NCBI GenBank assembly: GCA_005406025.1
Contig: BGZK01000006.1
Span: 1 to 64,000 of the forward strand
Source: Eumeta japonica
Taxonomy: Eukaryota; Arthropoda; Insecta; Lepidoptera; Psychidae
Length of the DNA stretch: 64,000 bases
Direction of reading: 5' to 3'
Shown: one piece after another, positions 60,430 to 64,000 of the stretch
Position numbering within the stretch: the stretch's first letter is position 1
Layout of the letters: the number at the start of each line of letters is the position of its first letter
The notes under the pieces: generated by a model
Database searches by the model: none
What the model saw: the letters and a program-made list of their open reading frames with translations, nothing else
What the model was told of the DNA's origin: nothing
Program-made: the position numbers and the translations under genes

Positions 60430-61330
60430 AACATTATCTTTGTTAAAGGACATTATCTTTGTTATCATATTGTGCACTTATAAGTGTAACATTGTGTATG
60501 ATTTTAATTTTCTTACTTGCACTGGTATTACACAATTCATTTCTTAAATTTTTGTTGAGCTGAACGGTGATAACTAACTTTGGAATGTTTTTTCTTCTTT
60601 CTTTCCTTTTTTTTTCCTCTTCTTTCATTGTCTTTATTTTTTTTTCATTGTTTTGGTTAATCTGTTTCAGAATTTCATTTTTTTCAGGTGTGTCTGTTAG
60701 GATTCAAATTTTCTCAGGTTTCTTGCATCTTTTTGTTGTTTTCCTAGGTGGTTGCTTTTGGAATTACTGTTGACCAGCTGATTATATTTGCTCCACCAGT
60801 AGTTCCTGGTGTGGAGCACCCTTTAACATACAAGGCTTTAAAAATACTTGCACAAATATCAACATAGGTGGAATAGAATTTCCTAGAGCATTAATGCAGG
60901 ATATTACAGTCAGTTACTCCTCTCTCAGCGGGAAGTTAACTTACCCAATTGCTTTATTGACCTGAGAGCTATAACTTTGGTTGGTTGATACACCTGTTTC
61001 ATCTAAGTTTAAACATCTTTAGCTGAGAATTTACATTTCTGATATAAAATTTTTTGATTAGAAAAAACTTTTATACATTTGATTTATTAAAGTTACCAGA
61101 TCTGGCTAAACTTGTTGCTTCAGGCTTGGGTAAGGAAAGTGTAGGATGTCTTGTGCGAAACTATTTATAACCACCTCTCTCCGGCTCTGATTTACATTCC
61201 ATTAGGTTGAATATTTCTTTCTTTTACAAACAGCAAACTGGTAGGCAAGTTTCCAACTTTGCATTCTATTTAGCCCCATATGCAATTATGCTGCTTTAAC
61301 AAAATATTAACAAAGCATATTTTCTTCATC
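60430..61330 (-). pseudogene. DDE (pogo/CENP-B-like) transposase remnant with internal deletion
   Basis: Minus-strand translation gives, in order: SWKLAYQFAVCKRKK (HTH end) near 61250; a TRHPTLSLPKPEATSLARSG stretch near 61160-61100; LNLDETGVSTNQ near 61010; YVKGCSTPGTTGGANIISW near 60830-60775; then directly a KPEKI, LTDTPEKNEIL and Glu/Lys-rich tail at 60710-60560. This order follows CENP-B-type HTH plus DDE_1 transposases, but the stretch carrying the second and third catalytic acids is missing between about 60775 and 60740. Stops interrupt the rest. A decayed, internally deleted element. Confidence 0.55.
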
Positions 61331-61998
61331 ATTAGTAAATATCTTCTTGTAGTAGTTTTTTAATATTGACATATTAAACTTAAATATAGTATTTAACTTA
61401 AAGTACTTAAAAAGTTTTAAATTTTATCATTGTATAATGTAAAAGTATGCTCGATGTCCATAGGTACATCCATCTACAGGAACAACAGTTGGCTCTATCT
61501 ATAAATTGTGATACTACATCCTTTCTCTAAAACTACTGTTACAAATCTAGCACATTCAAAAAAGTTATATTGCAGAACTATTTATTCCTATTGTTTACCA
61601 TTTTGTTTATGTAACAGATGAGTGATGCTTTGATAGTTTTTAACCATAGCATGCCATATTGGCCAATTCATTATTCTGAAATTTTGGTTTTTTAAGTACT
61701 TCAATATAATAAAATTTCTTTATTTACTGCATTACTGAGGTGCTAACATTAAATATCTACTGAAAAATATTTACAAAAATGCTTGATAATAAATAATATC
61801 TAACAAAACTTTTATTATCAAAGAGTTAATCAAGTCCATTTATTTTCTGACAAGTTTTTAGATTTTGGGTCTTGATTTTCATGTCTTTAAAGAACAAGAT
61901 CAAATACCTACTTTGATGCCTCTTTATCTTCGAAAATATAAGATCATTAGTTGCATATTATGCAAGCCTTCCAATATTAAATAATATGATTTTTTTTT

Positions 61999-62118
61999 GT
62001 AGCGTACCCAGATGATAATTGAGAGCAGGACTGAAATTGGAATTGATATTGATCCACACAAAAAAAATGAATGCATTCATATTATATCAACAGAAGAAGC
62101 CACCGGCAGATGTTAGTT
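61999..62118 (+). other. possible terminal coding exon, unassigned
   Basis: After a strong acceptor (GATTTTTTTTTGTAG) an open frame of 38 codons runs from RTQMIIESRTEIGIDIDPH to EEATGRC and a TAG, followed within ten bases by AATAAA (62123). It is more polar and balanced than nearby random frames. I recognise no family and see no partner exon upstream, so it may be chance. Confidence 0.2.
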
Positions 62119-62129
62119 AAAAATAAAAT

Positions 62130-64000
62130 GCAATCAGCAATTCATATAATATAATCTTATAATAAACAGTAATATGATACATGAATAAATACAGCACTAA
62201 GAGAACAATGAACTCAAATGTGTTATACAAAAAACACTAAAAAGGATTAATAATAAAGAATAGCGTAACAATCTGTAATACTAACAAATGAATATATTTT
62301 TTTTAATCAGGAATGATTTACAGTTTTACAGCATCAATTTCTCACAATATACATTTTACAAAATATCATTCTCGTTTAGTTTTCACGGCGGGCGTTATGA
62401 ACATTGTTTAACTATAGGAAATTGTTGATTATTGGTTACTTACATTGTTTATTATTTGTATCTACCAATACATTTGGCTGGAATTTCTTGTTCGTTATAC
62501 ATTTTCACCAGCTGGCATAGATTAAATCATCCCGTTTGTTATTTTTAAGCTTAACCAGCGTGGCTCCATTGAAGTATAATTATAGTATTAGTTTCTTACA
62601 ATTATCTAGTGAAGGCATCAATCGCTATTTGAAAAATAAAGCAACACACATGAAACACACTCGCACAGACGCTTCCTAACGTGAGACATAATGATAGATG
62701 ATGCTTAACGATGTCATATATAGGTAAATAGCATTAATTTATAAGTCATTTTCATATGTAAATTTTTTTTAATGTCCATTTTTTCAATAGACGTAACATT
62801 GTTAAGCCACCAAAACAGAAACGAGTTAATCGTACAGAAATTAGCAATATATAAGGGTACAAATCTAATTAGCGTCGATTATTTTTCATTTATGTACCAC
62901 GCAACCTACAATGTTATAGTCTAATGAAAAAACGGTCTTAGGCAAATTATTAATCACTAATATTTCAACTTTAATTCCCGTGTTTCGCACTTATCTCAAT
63001 ATTTTCATTTTAAACTAACGTTTCCTAAACTAAAACTAAACATAAGGATATAAATATTAGCAAAGATGTTGAATCTTGAAATTCTTCAACACTCACTGAT
63101 AACTATTCATGTTTACTGGCTCCTACTTTAGAAGACCTATCCATAACTAAGAAAATCAATGTTTAAAGAAAAAAGAAAGGAAAACATGTATATAAAGGTC
63201 TGATGTCAAAGTTAGCAGTTTTTGTACATTCTTTCAAATAAATGACAAGAGTGATGACTCATCTAATGTAATTATTAAAAATAAGACTAATAATTGCTGT
63301 AAAAAAGCATTAATTAATCATTATGTAATATAAAAATACAATTATTAAGTGCTATTTTCTATTTGATAAAAAAAAATCTATTTGTTAGATGTGAAAAAAA
63401 AAAATTAAAACACCTCGAACAATCAATGCTCTGAGGAAATTCTAAGAAAATCTTGTATGTAATAAAATTACCATGAAGCAGACTTGATATTGTATTTTAT
63501 ACACATTCTATATAGTTAGAATGTGACAAACATTAATATATAATAATGAAATGACAAATGTCAAAATGATTTTGAATATTTAAAAAATATGTGAAAATCT
63601 ATTCAAAAATGTGTTTAAATAATGTAAAGTAGAATTACTTATGTCTTAGTATTAAATTTAATAGATCAAAAATAACTGTTCATTAAAATTTTTAACCATT
63701 ACAATAATATATTGCCAATAATGCAATGACTCAGTTAAATAACTATCAAATATGTAACATTTTGTCCCACTACATCGATTGACAATCAATGCACGAGAAA
63801 AATTATTGATTGCATTTGATAGATACAAAACTAGGCCCTTCAAGTTGATGTCTCATTTAGCTCCATCTTTCTTTAAAGCACTTTAAGGAGCCACTTAATG
63901 TATTTATATAGACCAATTAAAATTACAGTTCATAGTCCACCCTCCGGGTGAGTGAAGTATTCTCCACACAAATTCAATTAAAGAAAATTATTCTCCATGC
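62130..64000. other. no recognisable feature
   Basis: AT-rich sequence with short homopolymer runs. I see no ORF, RNA gene or repeat here that can be supported. Confidence 0.5.

Overview
The window is AT-rich insect DNA, most probably from a moth or butterfly. Evidence for this is: intron-rich genes with short GT-AG introns; a FANCJ-type helicase and a SLIMP gene (SLIMP is insect-specific); and repeats common in Lepidoptera, including jockey-like non-LTR elements, a 3' end beginning near GGCCGGCAACACA with a GCTCACCTGCTCC tail, and MITEs. The species cannot be named from sequence alone. 

Layout. 1-4110 holds a head-to-tail Penelope-like element and a mariner remnant. They lie upstream of the first visible exon of the helicase gene, probably in one of its introns. 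4514-22312 (+) is a FANCJ/BRIP1-type Fe-S DNA helicase, seen as 15 exons in phase with each other. Its N-terminal exons with the Walker A motif lie left of the window, and its introns hold a dead hAT transposon, a ~104-bp satellite and a dispersed repeat. 22456-26089 is intergenic repeat debris. 26244-40217 (-) is a 12-exon C2H2 zinc-finger gene; the exons join in frame into 799 codons. Its large introns hold MITE-like elements. 40218-43821 is intergenic, with a second copy of one inverted-repeat element. 43822-45691 (+) is TANGO2, six exons and 275 aa. Converging on it at 45846-47731 (-) are a ZNF593/Bud20-type ribosome-biogenesis zinc finger and, 4 nt after its stop codon, SLIMP, a catalytically dead mitochondrial seryl-tRNA synthetase paralogue. 

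47732-64000 is almost entirely mobile DNA: a repeat copy, a 5'-truncated jockey-like LINE, a LINE 3' end with snap-back inversions, nested DNA transposons inside a GC-rich block, a gag-only retroelement with a perfect 12-bp target-site duplication, a decayed LINE reverse transcriptase and a decayed DDE transposase. No certain host gene is seen after 47731. 

The genes are not an obvious pathway. The functional link worth noting is the tight ZNF593-SLIMP arrangement, which predicts a dicistronic transcript joining cytosolic 60S assembly and mitochondrial translation/mtDNA upkeep. The other main observations are the gag-only retroelement, the nested transposons, and a pattern of single-base indels in the Penelope copies that looks more like consensus error than decay.
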